This document shows positions 8,648-15,745 of a stretch of 64,000 bases of DNA, in pieces. The notes under the pieces are model-generated. The model was given only the letters and a program-made list of their open reading frames with translations. It ran no database searches and was not told the origin of the DNA. The position numbers and the translations under genes are program-made. The stretch comes from Thiobacillus denitrificans (lineage in GTDB: Bacteria > Pseudomonadota > Gammaproteobacteria > Burkholderiales > Thiobacillaceae). The stretch lies in NCBI GenBank assembly GCA_002343685.1, contig DDRS01000033.1:1-64000 (forward strand). The letters run 5' to 3'. Within the stretch, counting starts at the first letter, position 1. Every line of letters begins with the position of its first letter.

Positions 8648-10186
8648 CTATTCCAGCCCCAAAGCCATGCGCTTCAATCGTTGTAAATCGGCCAAGTCGA
8701 TCACGTTGTCCGGCGCGCCAGCGGGCGAGACATCGGCACTCACCTGTTGCAGTGGAGTCGCTGTAGCCAGTCCTAACTCAATGCGTTCCAGCAACGCAAT
8801 ATCGGCGACGTCGACCTGGCCGTCATCGTTGAGGTCGCCGTCGGGTGGGCTGACGACAAGTTGAGCCAAGGCTGCAGTTCCGTTTGCGGCACTGTAGGAA
8901 AAACTGAAGGTGCCGATCTGCGTGGGTGTTCCGCTCAGAACGCCTGTTCCATCCATAGCGATTCCAGGCGGTAGCATTCCATTTGTAATGGCATAGCTTG
9001 ATGCGCCGGCAGGGCTCAACTGCAAGGGATTCATCGGATGCAAATAACGCAGCGACGCGGCGAGGAGCGGGCTGTTCACGCCAGGGAGGGACTGCCCGTT
9101 GCCAGGCGCTTGTGCGTCTCGTCCGTCTGCGCTGGTGGGGGAGGAGCCATTGTTGAGGGCCAGTTCAATTTCGTCTGGTACGCCATCATGGTCGGTATCT
9201 GTCAGTGTATTGGGGCTGAGAGCGGGAAGTGTCTTGAGGACCAACGCAGTTGACAGAGGATCTCCGTTCCAGCTTCCGTCTGCCGATTGCTGGCCGGCGC
9301 CAATAAGTAAGTAATCCTGGGCAGGCGCTAGAGCGGGATGCGCGGCATTGACGGCCTGGATGGCAAGATAAGCCAATGCGGTCTGCATGGGCGTGCTGAC
9401 GCCATTTTCTCCAAAGCCGTTGTCAGCATTTCTCTTGGTCAGGAGATAGGTCACGCCATCATCGAGAACCGTCGCAAGGTTATAGGTGCCGATACCCTGG
9501 CAATAGAGTGAAGTCCAGTTATTGGCATTACTTAACTTGGCGACTTCCAAGAGAGTGATGGCCGTTGGCAACAGGGCACTAGCACTCATGTTTATGGTTT
9601 CGCCCGTTGTGATGCGAGGCATGTAGGCCCACCCTTTGCCAGACGCTTCCGTTCTTTGCGAAGGCAGAATTTCGCAGGCAACTGCCTTGCTTAGTTCAGT
9701 CGATTGGTTAGCGTAGCTGTAGCCGGACAGGCGGACGGCTTCGATACCCAAAGGCGTGTCTGGGAAGCTCACTCCATATTGGGGGTAGGCCCCCCAAGCC
9801 TGGCGATCCAAAGCGGATCTGGCCGTGAGCAAAGCCTGGGCATACGGCTTCATATTCATGCCGGTGCCGGCTAACGCAGCGATCTTGCGTGCGGTTGAGT
9901 CGACGCTGGCAGTTTCGGCATTGGCGAGCCAGGCACTTGCTGCACCATAAGTTTCGCCCGTTTTGATGCCGGCATGTATCAGTGCTTCCAGCACGGTCGC
10001 AGTGGTTTGTACTTTCAGGCTGTCGTTGGCTGACCAGGAGCCATCGCCTTTTTGCGACTGGAATAGATAGGCCAAGCCTTTGACACGTGCAGCGTCTATT
10101 TCGACAAGTGAGACTGGCCAGGCAGCCTGACTAACAGCCAGACCACCCAGCACGCCAGCGAACGCGAATAACCGTAATTTCCCCAT
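8648..10186 (-). CDS. Exported alpha/alpha-toroid (prenyltransferase/squalene-cyclase-repeat) protein with dockerin-like C-terminus
   Basis: The ATG at 10186 is preferred over an in-frame GTG at 10219, because a run of G residues lies 5 bases upstream of it and the sequence then begins MGKLRLF followed by a hydrophobic signal peptide. The 512-residue product carries repeats of the terpenoid-cyclase/prenyltransferase toroid type, with QKGDGSW (about residue 45), NADNGFG (about 253) and SADGSWNGDPLSTALVL (about 300). It has a thrombospondin-3-like calcium motif DTDHDGVPDE (about 330), a putative Ig domain (about 398-438, LPPGIAMDGTGVLSGTP), and a C-terminal pair of EF-hand-like repeats (GDLNDDGQVDVADI and a second NVIDLADLQRLKRM) that resembles a type I dockerin. 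Secretion rules out ordinary cytosolic cyclase chemistry. A binding role is inferred. First gene of the cluster. Confidence 0.8.
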   Translation of the reverse strand: MGKLRLFAFAGVLGGLAVSQAAWPVSLVEIDAARVKGLAYLFQSQKGDGSWSANDSLKVQTTATVLEALIHAGIKTGETYGAASAWLANAETASVDSTARKIAALAGTGMNMKPYAQALLTARSALDRQAWGAYPQYGVSFPDTPLGIEAVRLSGYSYANQSTELSKAVACEILPSQRTEASGKGWAYMPRITTGETINMSASALLPTAITLLEVAKLSNANNWTSLYCQGIGTYNLATVLDDGVTYLLTKRNADNGFGENGVSTPMQTALAYLAIQAVNAAHPALAPAQDYLLIGAGQQSADGSWNGDPLSTALVLKTLPALSPNTLTDTDHDGVPDEIELALNNGSSPTSADGRDAQAPGNGQSLPGVNSPLLAASLRYLHPMNPLQLSPAGASSYAITNGMLPPGIAMDGTGVLSGTPTQIGTFSFSYSAANGTAALAQLVVSPPDGDLNDDGQVDVADIALLERIELGLATATPLQQVSADVSPAGAPDNVIDLADLQRLKRMALGLE

Positions 10187-10974
10187 GCCCCCCCCTGATT
10201 TTTTTGTTTGATTCAGCACACATGGTCCGACAGCGCCCGCGGTTTGCGGTGCGCAACCGTCCGTAGTGGACCTTACAGCTGGCGGGAAACTTACGTGTTA
10301 GTTACCCGAGGCAATGCAGGTAACAGCCGGGGAGCTGAAAATCTGTTGGGGTGACCTGGAATGCAGGGGTTACCGGAGGCTTGCGCAATCGGTCCGGTAT
10401 TTTCAAACGGGATGAATGAAACTTGGATAAAGCCAAGCGGGATTGGCTGACTATTTGCGAAAAAACAATGGCACATGCGGCTCTCCTCAGGCTGCATTGG
10501 ACACAACTAATTATTGTTTTCCGCAAAACAGCCAACGTACTTTGCGCTGGCCGTGTATTAAGTTGGATCGAAAGTTACAGGATGGTTTTTGTGTTTGTCA
10601 AGAAAAATTTTCGGGGTCGGTAGGTGCGGAAGTTTTGACCAGGCAAGATGTTTTGATTGGCTCGTGATTCGGTGATTTGTGTCGATGTCCAGTTTTGTGC
10701 GCTTGATTTCTCAGGTGTTGGGCAAGCGTATTTCCGTGCTTCTCTTGATGCGTGTTAGCTGATTGGAATGTGACTCTGCTGATGGCTGATGAGCCTGTTT
10801 ATGATTAATTGTAAGGGGGCGAATGGGGTTGTAAATGGCAATTCAAATCTCTCACGGGAAGTTTTGAAACTCCGGTGTTTGCCGGGGCCGTTCCTTCCTC
10901 CGAAGCATGCAAATTTAAGGATGTTCTTGGTGGGTAGAGATCGGGCTTCAAGGTAAATAAAAAGTTACACTGAC
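10187..10974. other. Long intergenic leader region of the RHS cluster
   Basis: About 790 bases without a convincing gene, visibly AT-richer than the flanking translation operon. It must hold the minus-strand promoter of the RHS cluster. At 10301-10378 there are related pieces: GTTACC and GGTAAC flanking a GAGGCAATGCA spacer, and then AATGCAGGGGTTACC. They could form hairpins in the cluster leader. A 61-codon minus-strand ORF (10291-10476) has a GAGGAG ribosome site but no recognisable protein features. No riboswitch could be established. Confidence 0.4.
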
Positions 10975-11004
10975 TCGACAGCGGTGCGGCGTTTCGGTTA
11001 TGAT
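10975..11004 (+). promoter_or_regulatory. Sigma-70 promoter for tRNA-Val
   Basis: TCGACA (10975-10980) and TATGAT (10999-11004) each match the -35 and -10 consensus at 5 of 6 positions with an 18-base spacer. Transcription would start about 6 bases before the tRNA. Confidence 0.6.
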
Positions 11005-11016
11005 GCGCCCCGCATT

Positions 11017-11093
11017 AGGCGCGTAGCTCAGCTGGTTAGAGCACCACCTTGACATGGTGGGGGTCGTTGGTTCGAGTCCAATCGCGCCTACCA
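11017..11093 (+). tRNA. tRNA-Val (anticodon GAC)
   Basis: A 77-base cloverleaf with the acceptor stem AGGCGCG/CGCGCCT, an encoded CCA end, an anticodon stem CCACC/GGTGG with loop TTGACAT (anticodon GAC at 11051-11053), and a standard GGTTCGAGTCC T arm. Confidence 0.95.
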
Positions 11094-11156
11094 ATATCTA
11101 AGGGGTCGGGATGACCCGGTTTCAAGAGGGGCTGAACTGCCCACGGAGGTTGCGAA

Positions 11157-11192
11157 ATGTCACCGCGAACTAGTCAGGCTGTCACTGGATAA
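11157..11192 (+). CDS. Putative 11-residue leader peptide upstream of thrS
   Basis: The ORF reads MSPRTSQAVTG and then TAA. A perfect GGAGG Shine-Dalgarno stands 7 bases before the ATG. Two of the eleven codons are threonine, both ACT, a codon expected to be uncommon in a high-GC genome. The stop lies about 60 bases before an intrinsic terminator that in turn sits just upstream of thrS, the layout of a classical transcription attenuator. A short ORF with a good ribosome site can also arise by chance, so the call is tentative. Confidence 0.35.
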   Translation: MSPRTSQAVTG

Positions 11193-11246
11193 CAACCCGG
11201 CGCATAGCTGTTCGCAGGCAACTGCAATCTTCAATCTGTACTATCC

Positions 11247-11274
11247 AAAAGCGCGGCCGGTCCGCGCTTTTTTT
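11247..11274 (+). terminator. Intrinsic terminator/attenuator before thrS
   Basis: GCGCGG (11251-11256) pairs with CCGCGC (11262-11267) around a 5-base loop, followed by a run of seven T residues and preceded by AAAA that can extend the stem. It ends 17 bases before the thrS ATG, so it either ends the tRNA-Val transcript or acts as an attenuator of the translation operon. Confidence 0.7.
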
Positions 11275-11291
11275 CGTTTCTGGAGTCTGAA

Positions 11292-13205
11292 ATGGTCAAT
11301 GTCACGCTTCCCGATGGTTCGGTCCGCCCGTTCGAGGAGCCCGTCACGGTCGCGCAGGTCGCATCCAGTATCGGTGCCGGACTCGCCAAGGCGGCGCTCG
11401 CCGGCCGGGTCAACGGCAAGCTGGTCGATACCAGCTACCTCATCGATGCGGACGCGCAGCTGGCGATCGTCACCGCCAAGGACGCGGAGGTGCTCGACCT
11501 GATTCGCCACGACGCCGCGCACATCATGGCGCAGGCCGTGCAGGAGCTGTATCCGGGCACCCAGGTGACGATCGGTCCGTCGATCGAGGACGGCTTCTAC
11601 TACGATTTCGCGCGTGCGGAGCCGTTTACCCCGGACGATCTGGTGGCGATCGAAAAGCGCATGGACGAGATCGTCAAGCGCGATCTGCCGATCCAGCGCG
11701 AGGTGTGGTCGCGCGAGGAGGCGATGAAGGTGTTCGCCGACCTGGGCGAGACCTACAAGGTGCAGATCATCGACGAGGTGATTCCCAAGGGCGAGGAGCT
11801 TTCGATCTATCGCCAGGGCGACTGGTTCGATGTCTGCCGTGGCCCGCACCTGCCGTCTACCGGCAAGCTGCCGCGTGCGTTCAAGCTGATGAAGCTGGCC
11901 GGCGCCTACTGGCGCGGCGACTCGAAGAACGCGATGCTGCAGCGCATCTACGGCACCGCGTGGGCGAAGAAGGAAGACCTCGAGGCCTACCTGCACCGCC
12001 TGGAGGAGGCCGAGAAGCGCGACCACCGTCGGCTCGCCAAGCAGCTCGACCTGCTGCACATGCAGGACGAGGCGCCGGGCATGGTGTTCTGGCATCCCAA
12101 GGGCTGGATCGTGTGGCAGCAGATCGAGCAGTACATGCGGCAGAAGTTCGTCGAGTACGGCTACGATGAGGTGCGCACTCCGGCGGTAATGGACAAGAGC
12201 CTGTGGGAGAAATCCGGCCACTGGGACAACTACCGCGACAACATGTTCACGACGGCGTCGGAGAACCGCGACTATGCGGTCAAGCCGATGAACTGTCCCG
12301 GCCACGTGCAGATCTTTAATTCCGGTCTGCATTCCTATCGAGACCTGCCGCTGCGCCTGGCCGAATTCGGCTCGTGTCATCGCAACGAGCCGTCGGGCGC
12401 ACTGCACGGCATCATGCGGGTGCGCGGCTTTACCCAGGACGACGCCCACATCTTCTGTATGGAAGAGCAGATCGAGGCCGAAGTGGCCGATTTCATCGTC
12501 ATGCTGCAGAAGGTCTACGCCGACTTTGGCTTCCATGACGTGCTGGTCAAGCTGTCGACCCGCCCCGAGAAGCGCGTCGGCTCCGACGAGAGCTGGGACC
12601 GCGCCGAGTCTGCGCTCGCCGCGGCGCTGGACAAGAACGGCCTGGCCTTCGACCTGCAGCCGGGTGAGGGTGCGTTCTACGGTCCGAAGATCGAATTCAC
12701 GCTGAAGGACACGCTCGGCCGCCTGTGGCAGTGCGGCACCATCCAGCTCGACTTCAACCTGCCGGTGCGCCTCGGTGCCGAATACGTCGCCGAGGACAAC
12801 AGCCGCAAGATCCCTGTCATGCTGCACCGCGCCATCCTCGGCTCGATGGAGCGCTTCATCGGCATCCTGATCGAGCACCACGCCGGCAACTTCCCGCTGT
12901 GGCTGGCACCTGTGCAGGTGATGGTGCTGAACATCAGCGAGCGCCAGGCCGAGTATGCCCAGAAAGTCGTGCAGGCGCTGCGCGAGGCGGGCATCCGCGC
13001 AGTGTCGGACTTGAGTAATAACAAGATTACCTATAAAATTCGGGAACATAGCTTGCAGAAGCTGCCTTATCAGGTGGTCGTCGGTGACAAGGAGATGGAG
13101 ACCGGTGTGGTCGCCGTCCGCGCCCGAGGCAACCAGGATCTGGGGCAGCTCGGTTTGAATGACTTGATTGCGCGCCTGAAAGCGGAAACGCTGGCGCGCC
13201 AGTAA
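11292..13205 (+). CDS. thrS: Threonine-tRNA ligase
   Basis: The 637-residue length is typical. The N-terminal TGS domain (residues 1-62) is followed by the editing/second additional domain with HDAAHIMAQAVQELYP and the FYYDF motif. The class II catalytic core contains the motif 2 region FGSCHRNEPSGALHGIMRVRGFTQDDAHIFC and the motif 3 region HRAILGSMERFIGILIEHH. The C-terminal anticodon-binding domain ends near residue 637. It charges tRNA-Thr in the cytoplasm. A TGGAG ribosome site precedes the ATG. It heads the thrS-infC-rpmI-rplT-pheST-ihfA operon; a long structured hairpin separates it from infC. Confidence 0.98.
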   Translation: MVNVTLPDGSVRPFEEPVTVAQVASSIGAGLAKAALAGRVNGKLVDTSYLIDADAQLAIVTAKDAEVLDLIRHDAAHIMAQAVQELYPGTQVTIGPSIEDGFYYDFARAEPFTPDDLVAIEKRMDEIVKRDLPIQREVWSREEAMKVFADLGETYKVQIIDEVIPKGEELSIYRQGDWFDVCRGPHLPSTGKLPRAFKLMKLAGAYWRGDSKNAMLQRIYGTAWAKKEDLEAYLHRLEEAEKRDHRRLAKQLDLLHMQDEAPGMVFWHPKGWIVWQQIEQYMRQKFVEYGYDEVRTPAVMDKSLWEKSGHWDNYRDNMFTTASENRDYAVKPMNCPGHVQIFNSGLHSYRDLPLRLAEFGSCHRNEPSGALHGIMRVRGFTQDDAHIFCMEEQIEAEVADFIVMLQKVYADFGFHDVLVKLSTRPEKRVGSDESWDRAESALAAALDKNGLAFDLQPGEGAFYGPKIEFTLKDTLGRLWQCGTIQLDFNLPVRLGAEYVAEDNSRKIPVMLHRAILGSMERFIGILIEHHAGNFPLWLAPVQVMVLNISERQAEYAQKVVQALREAGIRAVSDLSNNKITYKIREHSLQKLPYQVVVGDKEMETGVVAVRARGNQDLGQLGLNDLIARLKAETLARQ

Positions 13206-13209
13206 CAGC

Positions 13210-13283
13210 GGTCAAACAAGGCGTCGGGACCTCCCGTGATCGGGAACAGCCCCACGCCTTCTTTAATTGGTTTGACCTTTTTT
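13210..13283 (+). terminator. Large multi-stem intrinsic terminator between thrS and infC
   Basis: GGTCAAAC (13210-13217) pairs with GTTTGACC (13270-13277). Inside it AAGGCGT (13218-13224) pairs with ACGCCTT (13254-13260), and within the loop CCCG/CGGG closes around TGAT. Six T residues follow the outer stem. Such a long element inside the operon is likely to reduce read-through into infC or to act as a conditional terminator. Confidence 0.65.
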
Positions 13284-13325
13284 GCCTCGGCGCCTGGCGT
13301 CAGGTTTTTATTTGGAGAACGGCTC

Positions 13326-13850
<525 letters not shown>

Positions 13851-13971
13851 GTTTCGAGACCGGCGTTTCTCAGGCCCCGTGGGTCAAAAACGCCAACAAT
13901 ACGTGCAGTCGGGTAGGTGAAGCATTCCGCGCCGCGGGGTCACCTGGCCGCATGAAATAAAAGGAAGCATC

Positions 13972-14169
13972 ATGCCTAAGATGAAAAGCAAGAGCGGCGC
14001 CGCCAAGCGGTTCCGCGCGCTGGGCGGCGGCGGGTTCAAGCGCTCGCACGCGTTCATGCGTCACATTCTCACCAAGAAGAGCACCAAGCGTAAGCGCCAG
14101 TTGCGCGGCATGGAAACCGTCAATGCCAGCAACCACAAAGCGGTTGCCCGCATGTTGCCCTACGCATAA
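13972..14169 (+). CDS. rpmI: 50S ribosomal protein L35
   Basis: A 65-residue, strongly basic protein starting MPKMKSKSGAAKRFRALGGG and containing HILTKKSTKRKRQLRG, the L35 signature. An AAGGAAG ribosome site precedes the ATG. It lies 121 bases after infC and 12 before rplT, the standard IF3-L35-L20 order. The infC-rpmI gap could hold an L20-responsive leader as in other bacteria, but no such structure was resolved. Confidence 0.98.
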   Translation: MPKMKSKSGAAKRFRALGGGGFKRSHAFMRHILTKKSTKRKRQLRGMETVNASNHKAVARMLPYA

Positions 14170-14181
14170 AGGAGAGAAAGC

Positions 14182-14541
14182 ATGCCACGCGTCAAACGGG
14201 GTGTAACCGCCCGCGCCAGCCACAAGAAAGTCCTCGATGCCGCCAAAGGCTATCGCGGTCGTCGCAAGAACGTATTCCGCGTCGCCAACGAAGCGGTGAT
14301 GAAGGCCGGTCAGTACCAGTACCGTGACCGTCGTCAGCGCAAGCGCCAGTTCCGTGCATTGTGGATTGCCCGTATCAACGCCGCGTCGCGTCAGCATGGC
14401 CTGACCTACAGCGTGTTCATGAACGGCCTGTCTCGTGCCGAAATCGGCATCGACCGCAAGGTGTTGTCCGACATCGCGATCTTCGACAAGGATGCCTTTG
14501 CCAAGATCGTCGATCAAGTCAAGGCCAAGCTCGCTGCGTAA
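14182..14541 (+). CDS. rplT: 50S ribosomal protein L20
   Basis: The 119-residue basic protein begins MPRVKRGVTARASHKKVL and has the L20 pattern YRGRRKNVFRVANEAVMKAGQY and RDRRQRKRQFRALWIARINAA. An AGGAGAG ribosome site precedes it. L20 is an early-assembling 23S rRNA-binding protein and, in other bacteria, a repressor of its own operon. A strong terminator follows directly. Confidence 0.98.
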   Translation: MPRVKRGVTARASHKKVLDAAKGYRGRRKNVFRVANEAVMKAGQYQYRDRRQRKRQFRALWIARINAASRQHGLTYSVFMNGLSRAEIGIDRKVLSDIAIFDKDAFAKIVDQVKAKLAA

Positions 14542-14560
14542 GCGGTACCGAGACAACAAG

Positions 14561-14583
14561 AAAAGGCCGCAAGGCCTTTTTTT
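14561..14583 (+). terminator. Intrinsic terminator after rplT
   Basis: AAAAGGCC and GGCCTTTTTTT form a compact hairpin with a GCAA loop and a seven-T tail, 19 bases after the rplT stop codon. Confidence 0.85.
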
Positions 14584-14612
14584 GTTGGTGCTGTCTTAAA
14601 GCAAAATGTTTA

Positions 14613-14681
14613 TCCACGAAGAACACGAAGAGGCGCGAAGATCCGATTGTTTTGATTCGGGAATTTCGTGTTCTTCGTGGA
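14613..14681. repeat. Perfect 17-base inverted repeat (REP/MITE-like palindromic element)
   Basis: TCCACGAAGAACACGAA (14613-14629) is repeated exactly in inverse orientation at 14665-14681, with a 35-base spacer. The arms read CCACGAAGAACACGAAG-like, a type of palindromic repeat seen dispersed in proteobacterial genomes. It lies between the rplT terminator and pheS. Confidence 0.75.
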
Positions 14682-14709
14682 CAAATTTGAGATTTTCCAG
14701 ATAACCGCC

Positions 14710-15729
14710 ATGCGCAATCCCAACGAAATCGTTGCCGACGCCCTCAACGCGATTCATGCCTCCCCTGATCTGCCGAATCTGGAACAGGTGAAGGCGGCCT
14801 ATCTGGGCAAGAGCGGCCAACTGACCGAACTGCTGAAAAGCCTGGGTGCGATGCCCGCCGAGGAACGCAAGACCGCCGGCGCACGCATCAACGAAGCCAA
14901 GCAGGCGGTGGAAGCGGCGCTCAAGGACCGCCGCGAAGCCTTGCAGCAAGCCGAACTGGACCGCCAGCTGGCGGCCGAAACGCTGGACGTGACGCTGCCG
15001 GGGCGTGGCGTGGCGCGTGGCGGCCTGCACCCGGTATCGCGTACATTGGCGCGCATCCAGGCGCTGTTCCGCTCGATCGGCTTCGAGGTGGCGACCGGGC
15101 CCGAGATCGAGACCGATTTCTACAACTTCACTGCGCTCAACATCCCGGAAGACCATCCGGCGCGGGCGATGCACGATACCTTCTACCTGCAGAGCGGCGA
15201 GCTGCTGCGCACCCATACTTCGCCGGTGCAGGTGCGTTATATGCAGACCCATCAGCCGCCGTTGCGCATCATTGCGCCGGGCCGCGTCTATCGCTGCGAC
15301 TCCGATGTCACGCACACGCCGATGTTCCATCAGGTCGAGGGTTTGTGGGTCGACGAATCGGTGTCGTTCGCCGACCTCAAGGGCGTGCTTGCCGACTTCA
15401 TGCGCAATTTCTTCGAGCGCGACGACCTGCCGGTACGCTTCCGTCCTTCGTTTTTTCCATTTACCGAGCCGTCGGCCGAAATGGACATCGGCTGTGTGAT
15501 GTGCGGCGGCGAAGGCTGTCGCGTGTGCTCGCACACCGGCTGGCTGGAAGTGCTGGGCTGCGGCATGGTGCATCCGAATGTATTCAGGCATGTCGACATC
15601 GATACCGAGCGTTTTGTCGGCTTCGCGTTCGGTCTGGGCGTCGAGCGCCTCGCGATGCTGCGCTACGGCGTTGACGATCTGCGATTGTTTTTTGAAAATG
15701 ATCTTCGTTTCCTTAAGCAATTCAATTAA
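14710..15729 (+). CDS. pheS: Phenylalanine-tRNA ligase alpha subunit
   Basis: The ATG at 14710 gives 339 residues starting MRNPNEIVADAL; the longer frame from a GTG at 14668 would begin inside the inverted repeat and is rejected. The N-terminal coiled coil (residues about 5-85) is followed by the class II catalytic domain, with HPVSRTLARIQALFRSIGFEVATGPEIE, the motif 2 region PGRVYRCDSDVTHTPMFHQVEG, and the C-terminal GFAFGLGVERLAMLRYGVDDLR motif 3. It forms the alpha2beta2 enzyme with PheT, encoded 16 bases downstream. Confidence 0.97.
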   Translation: MRNPNEIVADALNAIHASPDLPNLEQVKAAYLGKSGQLTELLKSLGAMPAEERKTAGARINEAKQAVEAALKDRREALQQAELDRQLAAETLDVTLPGRGVARGGLHPVSRTLARIQALFRSIGFEVATGPEIETDFYNFTALNIPEDHPARAMHDTFYLQSGELLRTHTSPVQVRYMQTHQPPLRIIAPGRVYRCDSDVTHTPMFHQVEGLWVDESVSFADLKGVLADFMRNFFERDDLPVRFRPSFFPFTEPSAEMDIGCVMCGGEGCRVCSHTGWLEVLGCGMVHPNVFRHVDIDTERFVGFAFGLGVERLAMLRYGVDDLRLFFENDLRFLKQFN

Positions 15730-15745
15730 TTAGAGCGCATTCATC

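Noticed and set aside
10365..10400. Possible cyclic-di-GMP (GEMM) riboswitch on the minus strand, from the string GCAAGCCTCCGG
   Set aside because: Only the short core piece resembles GEMM; the GCAAACC/GAAA receptor helix and the second tetraloop-receptor element are missing. An Rfam covariance search would decide.
10291..10476. 61-codon minus-strand ORF with a GAGGAG ribosome site upstream of the RHS cluster
   Set aside because: Good ribosome site, but no codon bias, no signal peptide and overlap with repeat pieces; not enough to call a gene.
11241..13049. 602-codon minus-strand ORF opposite thrS
   Set aside because: Antisense frame produced by high third-position GC; thrS on the plus strand has all catalytic motifs.
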